Positions 1 to 7,493 of a stretch of 17,783 nucleotides of DNA are shown here, one piece after another. The translations under genes were made by a program, and so were the position numbers. Each line of letters opens with the position of its first letter. The stretch's first letter is position 1. The notes beneath the pieces are model-generated. The model did not search any database. It was not told where the DNA came from and saw only the letters and a list, made by a program, of their open reading frames with translations. This DNA is from CAZKTO01 sp964555685 (GTDB taxonomy: Bacteria > Chloroflexota > Dehalococcoidia > SHYB01), in the NCBI GenBank assembly GCA_964555685.1, contig CAZKTO010000065.1:1-17783 (forward strand), in the 5' to 3' direction.

Positions 1-2
1 TG

Positions 3-2522
3 CGCTCCACCACGCCCATCACTCGGGCCAACCGCGAGGCGGTCATGCAGCGCGTCGTCGACAACCTGTCAGTTGCCATAGGCGTCGACGGCTTTTTCAT
101 CCCGGTCAACCTCAAAAACAGCGGCCTCTTCAAGATGCCCGATATCCGCCAGTTCCCCGGCTGGAAAGCGTATTTCGACAGCATCATTGCTGAAGGGAAC
201 AGTATCTTGAGTCTCGATTGGGTCCAGCAAAATTGGCTGGCTGCCCAAAGCCTCACCATCGCTAACAAAAACCAAACCCCGCTCTTCGACACCCTGGCAG
301 GCTTCCAACCTCTGGCCCTCACAGTCGCTGCGCACGAACCATCGAAGGGGCCTTCAACGAGCGCAGGCGGTGGAGGGCTGAGGGCTCCCTTCCCGTATGA
401 GTTGGAGACTCATGGCGTCATGGCAAATGCCGCCAAGGACCTGGTCGAGAAGGCTGGGTTCAAGGAGAGGTACCAAGAGCTGTTCGGCCTGCTCCCCTCC
501 GGATCATGCGGGGGTACAGAAACGACCGTGGTTGGGTGTATCGCCAAAGGGGACAAAGAAGAGGACGACGGTCTGCGCTGGCTGCAACATTTCTTGGGTG
601 GACCAGACCAACCAGACCCCTCCCTAGGATTCAAATGGACGGCGGGCATGAACCTCTCGCCCACCTCAGTAATATCAACCTTGCCGACACAGGTCCGTCA
701 AAACCTCATCACCTTTGCACGAGAAGATCGGCTCCTCGCGGCGATGCTGCCCCCACCCGCCAGACAAGTAAATCGAGACCATCTCCCGAGCCTTCTGGCC
801 TGGGCCCACTTTCAGGGTCCTCTCGACCAGACCACTGGCCGCCTCGTCGATGGCACGCCCCCCGCCACCTGGGGCGGGGCCATTGAAGCCTACTCGAAAG
901 ATGGCAACGCAGGCCTGGGCTACGAGCGGTTGGGCCACATCCTCCATTTGCTCCAGGACCTGGGCCAGCCCGACCACGTCGCTGGGCGCATGCACCCGGG
1001 CAGCACCAAGATACTGGGAGATCTGCGTCTTCTGCTCCAGGGGGCCAATCCCGACTGCACGGCCATTCCCGCGGATTTGCCGGATGACCGCATCGGCTAT
1101 GAGAAGTTCTGGGACCAGCCACCGCAACTGGAGAGGTTACGGCAGATCGCCAGCAGGACCGAAGCCAAGATTCCCTTTCACACCGATCTGGACGACTACC
1201 TGAACGGAATGGCGAGGGTCACTAGGGGAATAGCGGGGGCCAAGCCGCCCGTTTCGACCGATGCGGCGTTTGGCGTCCGAACCACCCAGCTCATACAAAT
1301 CTGCAACCAGACTAGTGCACCCAACTATTTTGCCGGTATGGCGGATCGCAAGTTGGAGACGGTTCCTATTCCGCTGAAAGAGCCTGTCAACCTGCTGCCC
1401 AGCATTGACCCTGCTCGCCCCGGACAATATGTGGTCATCGCCGATAAACTTTTTCCGGAAATCCTGAATCACTCAGCGGGACTGATGCGCCTCTTCTACG
1501 ATATCGTCAATCCACCGCCGATCGTGACCTCAGTCTCCGTGATCCAAACCGTCGACAAGGCCCGATGGGAGGCGTACAACGCGCAATGGGTGCGGGTCGC
1601 CGGGCCGGCGCCCGGAAAACGAGAGTTGCAAAAGAAGGGAGCGGGGCTCGTTCTGGGTGCTCCTAGCACTATCACGGTGACCTTCGGTCCTGAACAGGGC
1701 GCTGCGCCACACATCATGGACAAGGGGTCAGTCATGGTGCGACTCGGTGACCAAGAGGTTTTTGAAGAGCGTTATGAGGAGCGCGGCGGGCAGGCGACAT
1801 GGCAGGGCACGTTCACCGCGCCGGCACGGGCAGCCGGTCCCCTGCAGATCGCCATCTTCGCGAAAGACCGCCGCATCCACTACGGCGACGACTCGTATCC
1901 ACAATCCGCCAAGCGCCGCAATCCAGGCCCTGGGTCTGCCCTGGATACGAACCCGGCCACCATCGCCTTCGTGTCACAGTCAACCGCTCCGTACGACTGG
2001 ACAGGTTACGAGACTGGCAGCGGCTCAACGACCGGATGGGATAGAAACCACATCGTGCAAGTGGTGCAGCCTCCCGCGCCGCCGCAGCCCAACGCGCCTC
2101 CGCTGCCTGGGTCGCTGACTTTTGACTTCGCCGCCGGTAGCAAAGATTCCTGCATCGCGGGTGGACTCGGACAGCGTAACTACTGGGGTTATACCCTGCA
2201 TGGAGGGGTGGCGAATCCCAGCGAGGGCATCGGCAGTATTCATTTCTACTCTCGCAAGGGCTGCCCCAACGGAAGGGTAACCTCTTACACTAGAGGGGTA
2301 GTCAGCTACACCCTTACCGGCACTATGCCTCAACGAAACGCTACGAAGGTCAGCGTACAGGGCCGCAAAAGACACACACGAGGGCAAACTTGCGAGACCT
2401 ATTTAGACTCCTGTTTTTCCTGGGGTCCGCTCTATAAGGAGGCGCCGGAAACTGTGACTTTCACCTTCACAGTGCAGGCTGACGGATCAATGAAGGTTGA
2501 GCCGGATTTGTCGGCGTTGTAA
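3..2522 (+). CDS. Zinc-dependent phospholipase C-like protein, 5' end outside window
   Basis: The frame is open from the window edge; the first ATG is at 45, but 14 sense codons precede it and no signal peptide is visible, so the gene probably starts upstream. Numbering from that ATG (825 residues), several landmarks of the bacterial zinc-dependent phospholipase C/P1 nuclease-like superfamily appear in order: an acidic KEEDD followed by L-QHF (about 171-183), the helix LGHILHLLQD with H298, H301 and D305, then PDH (H311), and a late NHSAGL helix (475-480). These His/Asp residues would bind zinc. The C-terminal third (about 490-825) is beta-rich and Ig-like with proline-rich linkers, ending in a Cys-containing region I do not recognise. 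The protein is probably secreted or cell-surface. Substrate is unknown; some superfamily members may be catalytically inactive. GC is lower than in the right half of the window. No partner gene is visible downstream. Confidence 0.6.
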   Translation, partial: RSTTPITRANREAVMQRVVDNLSVAIGVDGFFIPVNLKNSGLFKMPDIRQFPGWKAYFDSIIAEGNSILSLDWVQQNWLAAQSLTIANKNQTPLFDTLAGFQPLALTVAAHEPSKGPSTSAGGGGLRAPFPYELETHGVMANAAKDLVEKAGFKERYQELFGLLPSGSCGGTETTVVGCIAKGDKEEDDGLRWLQHFLGGPDQPDPSLGFKWTAGMNLSPTSVISTLPTQVRQNLITFAREDRLLAAMLPPPARQVNRDHLPSLLAWAHFQGPLDQTTGRLVDGTPPATWGGAIEAYSKDGNAGLGYERLGHILHLLQDLGQPDHVAGRMHPGSTKILGDLRLLLQGANPDCTAIPADLPDDRIGYEKFWDQPPQLERLRQIASRTEAKIPFHTDLDDYLNGMARVTRGIAGAKPPVSTDAAFGVRTTQLIQICNQTSAPNYFAGMADRKLETVPIPLKEPVNLLPSIDPARPGQYVVIADKLFPEILNHSAGLMRLFYDIVNPPPIVTSVSVIQTVDKARWEAYNAQWVRVAGPAPGKRELQKKGAGLVLGAPSTITVTFGPEQGAAPHIMDKGSVMVRLGDQEVFEERYEERGGQATWQGTFTAPARAAGPLQIAIFAKDRRIHYGDDSYPQSAKRRNPGPGSALDTNPATIAFVSQSTAPYDWTGYETGSGSTTGWDRNHIVQVVQPPAPPQPNAPPLPGSLTFDFAAGSKDSCIAGGLGQRNYWGYTLHGGVANPSEGIGSIHFYSRKGCPNGRVTSYTRGVVSYTLTGTMPQRNATKVSVQGRKRHTRGQTCETYLDSCFSWGPLYKEAPETVTFTFTVQADGSMKVEPDLSAL

Positions 2523-2565
2523 ATCAGGATTTCCGGGGTTAGAGGCTCCCCAGGAGTGCGTTAGC

Positions 2566-2706
2566 AAACGCGTTTGCAAAGTTCGCTGGCCGACGATCCC
2601 CGTGGCCATGGCTGAGGCGACCCGTCGCCTCGGCATCTCCCGCGCCTCCATCTACCGGCTGCGCAGTGGCCTCAGCCCACCAGCCCATCAGAGCACACGA
2701 TCCTGA
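2566..2706 (+). pseudogene. Remnant of a recombinase C-terminal helix-turn-helix
   Basis: A short open stretch encodes AEATRRLGISRASIYRLRSG, which resembles the helix-turn-helix that ends serine resolvases/invertases (pattern A-A-R-x-L-G-I-S-R-A-S-x-Y-R). No catalytic serine domain precedes it: the frame runs back only into the end of the upstream gene. I read it as a decayed fragment of a resolvase or IS-associated gene rather than a functional protein. A chance ORF is possible. Confidence 0.35.
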
Positions 2707-2846
2707 TGACCTGCACCGCAGGCGACCCGTCCGCATCCCCTTCTTCTGGTGGAGCCAGCCGATAGCGGTCCACCTTTCATTACCTCCTCTGCTGCTTCCC
2801 GCATGATGTTGTTGACCGCACCTACCGAATTGGCTTTTGCCCTATG

Positions 2847-3015
2847 AACTATCTCAAAAAGCGTTTTCGTAGGGTGCAGGCTCATCGGATTCTACCCTCA
2901 CCCCCGGCCCGCCTGAGGCGGGCCACCCCCTCTCCGGGTCGGAGAGGGGGCAAGGGGGAGAGGGCGGGAGCGAACGCCAAATGCACCCTCGGACCGGCAA
3001 GATTTTGAGATAGTT
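2847..3015. mobile_element. MITE-like element with 13-bp terminal inverted repeats
   Basis: AACTATCTCAAAA at 2847-2859 is repeated exactly in inverted orientation at 3003-3015, and a second pair, AGGGTGCA at 2871-2878 and TGCACCCT at 2982-2989, sits inside it at nearly equal spacing. The 169-bp interval has no credible ORF. Its core is a GC-rich REP-like block. The right end lies 2 bp beyond the stop codon of the selenoprotein-like gene. I cannot identify a target-site duplication; a TA lies just outside each end but at slightly different offsets. It looks like a non-autonomous transposable element, or a repeat carrying a terminator. Confidence 0.55.
2901..2970. repeat. REP-like GC-rich palindromic block with two hairpins
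   Basis: Two perfect hairpins stand side by side: an 8-bp stem GGCCCGCC/GGCGGGCC with a TGA loop (2906-2924), and a 10-bp stem CCCCCTCTCC/GGAGAGGGGG with a 5-nt loop (2926-2950). The flanking CCCTCACCCCC and GGGGGAGAGGG make the block of the CTCTCCC/GGGAGAG type scattered through many GC-rich genomes. A related block lies between dnaK and hspR. It could act as a transcript end for the minus-strand genes. Confidence 0.6.
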
Positions 3016-3017
3016 TG

Positions 3018-3509
3018 TTAGCCCTGAAGCTGGGCCAAGGCCCCCAGGAGCACCTGGCTCTTGGGGATGTCCCACTGGGTCGAGCAGCGGTAGATGAACC
3101 GGACGACGCCCTGCCGGTCGACGAGCACGGCGGCGGGGTGCGCCATGCGAAGGGCGTCATAGGAGAGGCGGTTGTAGACGCCGTAGGCCTGGATGACGCG
3201 CCGCTCGGTATCGAAGAGCCAGGGAAAGGGCTGGGGGTTGCGCTCGAGCCAGCGCGAGACCGCCTTGCCGCCCTGGTGCGCGACGATGAGGAGCTGCACG
3301 TTGGCCTGTTGATAGCGGGGTGCGTCCTGGCGCAACTGCGCCAGCCATCGGCGGCAGTTGGGTCACATGGTGCCGCGCAGGAAGACGAGCAGGACGCTGG
3401 CCTTGTCTCGGTAGCCGGCCAGGGAGATGGGCGCTCCGGCGCTGGACGGGAGCGTGAAGTCGGGCGCGCGATCGCCGGCCCGGAGGGTGTCGGTGACATC
3501 ACGGCCCAT
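3018..3509 (-). CDS. Peroxiredoxin-like (AhpC/TSA, PRX-like2) selenoprotein, UGA read as Sec49
   Basis: One reading frame runs from ATG 3509 to TAA 3018 (163 residues), interrupted only by TGA at 3365-3363. N-terminal to it is a standard redoxin start (LRAGDRAPDFTLPSSAG, then VLLVFLRGTM); after it come PNCRRWLAQLR, a thioredoxin-fold core, and HPAAVLVDRQGVVRFIY. The TGA falls exactly where family members have the first Cys of the redox-active C-x-x-C, giving U49-P-N-C52. Both halves are well preserved, so a decayed pseudogene is unlikely. Candidate bSECIS hairpins follow directly. The predicted role is thiol-dependent peroxide reduction or a related redox reaction in the cytoplasm; no signal peptide is seen. 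It lies 71 nt downstream of the 86-residue gene, on the same strand as dnaK. A GGAAAGGCGG ribosome-binding stretch precedes the ATG. A standard caller would report only 3018-3335 from a TTG. No selenocysteine machinery is in the window. Confidence 0.8.
3327..3359 (-). promoter_or_regulatory. Candidate bacterial SECIS hairpin(s) after the UGA
   Basis: On the mRNA, CUGGCGC-AGUU-GCGCCAG (3344-3327) makes a perfect 7-bp stem whose apical loop starts 25 nt after the UGA and has G as its second base. This fits the published bSECIS rules of a loop about 16-37 nt downstream with a G in its first two bases. An overlapping alternative is AACUG(C)CGCC-GAUGGCU-GGCG-CAGUU (3359-3334), with its loop 13 nt after the UGA. 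The two cannot form together. No energies were computed. Confidence 0.5.
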
Positions 3510-3580
3510 GGCGCTACCGCCTTTCCGATGCGCCGAGAAGAGGGCGGCAAGCCGGGGTTGGGCAAAAGCGCCCAGGGGCG

Positions 3581-3841
3581 TCAGGAGGCGGCGCGTTGCG
3601 CGTCCAGGATGGCCTGAGCGTCGGCGCCGGCGCCAGTCTGCACGCAGTCCATCACGGTGGCGAAGATGGCCCGGTCCAAGAGCTTCTTCTGGAGGGCGTC
3701 GCGCCCGCCCTGGCGCAGGAACTCCGCCCGCTGCTGGACGAGCGTCTCGAGCCGTCGCAGATAGTGGTCCCGGAGTGACGGCTTTGCGGCGGAGCCGTCC
3801 GCCACCGGTCCTTGGGCGCGTCCGAGTTGGTCAGCGGCCAT
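3581..3841 (-). CDS. Small hypothetical protein, 86 residues
   Basis: I do not recognise the family. It is a small, charged, mostly helical cytoplasmic protein. The middle segment (about 25-60: LRDHYLRRLETLVQQRAEFLRQ, then GGRDALQKKLLDRAIFATVMDC) looks amphipathic and could form a coiled coil or helical bundle. One Cys lies in VMDCVQTG. There is no signal peptide or membrane segment. The start at ATG 3841 is supported by AGAGGG five bases upstream, and a TATAAT-like -10 lies about 47 bp upstream on the same strand. It is followed 71 nt later by the selenoprotein-like gene and preceded by dnaK, so it may share their stress or redox regulation. Codon use matches its neighbours and the opposite strand offers no better gene. 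Confidence 0.65.
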   Translation of the reverse strand: MAADQLGRAQGPVADGSAAKPSLRDHYLRRLETLVQQRAEFLRQGGRDALQKKLLDRAIFATVMDCVQTGAGADAQAILDAQRAAS

Positions 3842-3887
3842 GAATCCCTCTGCCTTGTCCGCGACCTTTGCCGCGGGTCCTGGTTCT

Positions 3888-3893
3888 ATTATA
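3888..3893 (-). promoter_or_regulatory. Putative -10 box for the 86-residue gene / selenoprotein unit
   Basis: The minus strand reads TATAAT here, a perfect -10 in an otherwise GC-rich 110-bp gap between dnaK and the 86-residue gene. No convincing -35 is found 16-18 bp upstream. It could give this pair a promoter separate from hspR-dnaK. Confidence 0.4.
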
Positions 3894-3952
3894 CGACTAT
3901 ATGACCAACGCCGGTTCTTGGGCCAGCGTGCGCGCCCGTACCGCAGCGGGGG

Positions 3953-5782
<1,830 letters not shown>

Positions 5783-5796
5783 GGGGTTCTCCTTAC

Positions 5797-5890
5797 GCTC
5801 TCCCACGGGGAGAGGGGATGTGCAGCCAGAACAAGGTGGGGATGCGTTACCGCCCCGTCCTGCCCACGGGGGAGGGGCGGGGCGTTGGGC
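5797..5890. repeat. REP-like palindromic block between hspR and dnaK
   Basis: It holds a perfect 7-bp hairpin, CTCTCCC-ACG-GGGAGAG (5798-5814), and a C/G-rich partner around 5851-5890 (CCCGTCCTGCCCACGGGGG and GAGGGGCGGGG). The composition matches the REP block at 2901-2970. It sits between co-directional genes, overlaps the 3' end of hspR and could attenuate or stabilise the hspR-dnaK transcript. Confidence 0.5.
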
Positions 5891-6332
5891 TCACCTGGCC
5901 GATGCGGATGGCGGGGCCCCGCGCCTGGCCGCGGCGCCGGGCCGCGTCACCAGAGGGCTCGCCGGCGGCGGGCGGGCTCTTGGGCGAGGCCACCTCCACG
6001 CCGAGCATGGCCAGCACGTCGTCGATGACGGCGGCGGCGCGGTCGCAGGCGGCCGCCGGGTCCGTCCGCCGTGCCAGCTGGAGGCGCAGGGCCACGAGCC
6101 TCTCGATGAGATCGAGGGCCAGCTCCACGCCGGCCAGGTTCAGCCCCAGGTCGTCCGTGAAATATTTGATCAGGCGCAGGCGGGCGATGTCCTCCTCGGA
6201 GTAGAGGCGCAGCGTGCCCATGCGGGGCGGCTCGACGAAGCCGGCCCGCTCGTACTTCCGCAGGGTCTGCGGGTGCATTTCGAGGATCTGCGCCGCCACG
6301 CTGATGATGTAGAGCCCTTGTACTCGATTCAT
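5847..6332 (-). CDS. hspR: MerR-family heat-shock repressor HspR
   Basis: HspR binds operators upstream of dnaK-type operons and represses them, with DnaK as co-repressor in the best studied cases. The N-terminal winged-helix domain matches the family closely: YIISVAAQILEMHPQTLRKYERAGFVEPPR, then RLYSEEDIARLRLIKYFTDDLGLNLAGVELALDL. I choose ATG 6332 (MNRVQGLY, 161 residues); an ATG 21 codons further up adds only unstructured residues, and GAGG lies about seven bases before 6332. The C-terminal tail after about residue 120 is low complexity. Its last part (PTPRPSPVGRTGR) is translated from a REP-like repeat, so the natural end may have been extended by repeat insertion. The order hspR then dnaK, 64 bp apart, differs from the Streptomyces dnaK-grpE-dnaJ-hspR arrangement. 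Confidence 0.9.
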   Translation of the reverse strand: MNRVQGLYIISVAAQILEMHPQTLRKYERAGFVEPPRMGTLRLYSEEDIARLRLIKYFTDDLGLNLAGVELALDLIERLVALRLQLARRTDPAAACDRAAAVIDDVLAMLGVEVASPKSPPAAGEPSGDAARRRGQARGPAIRIGQVSPTPRPSPVGRTGR

Positions 6333-6394
6333 GGAAAGCCTCGCCCCCGGTTCATGGCCAGGTACCGTCCTTCCGCGGCGTCGGTCCGCCTTCA

Positions 6395-6423
6395 TTTATA
6401 TCATGCGGGCAGGCGCCCGTCAA
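6395..6423 (-). promoter_or_regulatory. Sigma-70-type promoter of hspR-dnaK
   Basis: On the minus strand TTGACG (6423-6418), a 17-bp spacer and TATAAA (6400-6395) form a near-consensus promoter about 62 bp upstream of the hspR start. I found no CIRCE and no full HAIR operator (CTTGAGT-N7-ACTCAAG) around it. Confidence 0.65.
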
Positions 6424-6459
6424 TTCGCGTGTCAGCCCTGCGGCAGTATGTTATGCGTG

Positions 6460-6487
6460 GTAACCTTTGTCGTAGCTAAAAGGTCAC
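6460..6487. promoter_or_regulatory. Imperfect inverted repeat upstream of the hspR promoter
   Basis: GTAACCTTT and AAAGGTCAC are separated by 10 bp and match in 8 of 9 positions as an inverted repeat. The pair lies about 36 bp beyond the -35 box, a position typical of an activator or upstream operator. The protein is unknown. The rest of the 6488-6668 gap shows only a weak GCCTTC-AA-GAAGGC hairpin (6618-6631) without a T-run, and no convincing gene. Confidence 0.3.
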
Positions 6488-6668
6488 TTGATATTAGTTG
6501 TAGCATGACTTCTAATCGGAGCGAATCAATGGCGGGTCCCAGCGAAGGGCCCAGCCGCACAGAAAGAGGGTACGACGATGACGATGGTCTGGCCCACCAC
6601 AACTCCGAAGCCCGATAGCCTTCAAGAAGGCCGCCCATAGACGAGCACACGGTCAAGGCGGGGCCGCG

Positions 6669-7430
6669 CTAGCGCACGATTACTGAGGCGACCATATTCT
6701 CCGGGAAGTGCAGGCTGCAGTGGTAAGGCCACTCGCCGGTGTTGGCAAAGGTATAGCTATGGCTTTGCCCTGGTTTGAGCTCCAGTGAGTTCAGCGTCGG
6801 CAGATAGTTGTGTGAGGGATGGGGGTCAGTGTTGACGAAGTGCGAAACGGTGTCGTTGTTGGTCCAGGTGACTTTGGCGCCTTTGGAGATGACCATCTTG
6901 GTGGGGGAGAAGGTCAGGTTTTTCATGGGGACCGTGACCTCAGTCCTACCTGTCAGATCGAGGTATGTCGCCTTCTTGGAGCCATCCACCCTGAACGCGA
7001 AACGCCCGTCGTGGCAGGAACGATCAGGCCAGCAGGCCTTGTAGTTGACCACATACACGCCATCCCCCTGGACACCACCCAGGTCTGAGGTCAATTCCAG
7101 CCGCCGGTCGCCTCGGACGGTGGCTGGTCCGGCGGCGACCGGCGCGCCACCCGTCGTCACCGTGATGGACGAGTTATCGGCGAGGTTGAAGTTGAAGTTG
7201 ATCAGAACCCGGTTCGGGACTTGGGCGAACTCTTGACCGTGGGTTGGCGTCGAATCCACGAAGTGAGCCGCAAAGAGCTGGTCGGGCAGTTTGGCCGCCC
7301 CACTCCCGGACGCGTCCTGGGCGCCGCTGGAGGGCTTCCCAGCTGACTCGCCGCCGCACGCCGCAGTTGCGAGCGCGCCGAGGGTGACCATCAAACCAAC
7401 CACGAACAGCCGCCTCCTGGTGAATCGCAT
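6669..7430 (-). CDS. Lipoprotein fusing a CopC-like domain to a cupredoxin
   Basis: A 253-residue exported lipoprotein. A twin-arginine-like, hydrophobic N-terminus ends in the lipobox ATAAC (C25). Residues about 54-150 resemble CopC/YobA copper-resistance domains: AAHFVDSTPTHGQ at the start, VLINFNFNLADNSS, and GVYVVNYKACWPDRSCHDGRFAF at the end. Residues about 160-253 form a plastocyanin-type cupredoxin with the usual type-1 copper ligands H197 (TVSHF), C238, H241 and M246 (C-x2-H-x4-M). CopC's copper-binding N-terminal His would not be the mature N-terminus here. Likely role: periplasmic or surface copper binding, or electron transfer. ATG 7430 is chosen because GGGAGG lies eight bases upstream; an ATG 18 codons earlier adds a non-signal extension. 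It follows the histidine kinase by 63 nt, probably in one operon. Confidence 0.85.
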   Translation of the reverse strand: MRFTRRRLFVVGLMVTLGALATAACGGESAGKPSSGAQDASGSGAAKLPDQLFAAHFVDSTPTHGQEFAQVPNRVLINFNFNLADNSSITVTTGGAPVAAGPATVRGDRRLELTSDLGGVQGDGVYVVNYKACWPDRSCHDGRFAFRVDGSKKATYLDLTGRTEVTVPMKNLTFSPTKMVISKGAKVTWTNNDTVSHFVNTDPHPSHNYLPTLNSLELKPGQSHSYTFANTGEWPYHCSLHFPENMVASVIVR

Positions 7431-7442
7431 GGTGTGCACACC
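7431..7442. promoter_or_regulatory. 12-bp palindrome covering the ribosome-binding region of the CopC-cupredoxin gene
   Basis: GGTGTGCACACC is a perfect palindrome directly before the start codon, sharing bases with the GGGAGG ribosome-binding site. It could be an operator or an RNA hairpin limiting translation. Confidence 0.3.
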
Positions 7443-7493
7443 TCCCTTGACGCTTGTACGCCAACTCAACCTGTCATCCAACATTCTGGAGAG

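Noticed and set aside
3363..3365. The TGA read as an inactivating nonsense mutation (pseudogene)
   Set aside because: It falls precisely on the redox Cys position, the rest of the frame is intact on both sides, and hairpins of SECIS type follow. Not formally excluded without the genome's sel genes.
6432..6656. Short ORFs on both strands between hspR and the CopC-cupredoxin gene (plus 6331-6618, minus 6432-6656)
   Set aside because: No convincing ribosome-binding site, no recognisable motif, and they overlap the hspR promoter region.
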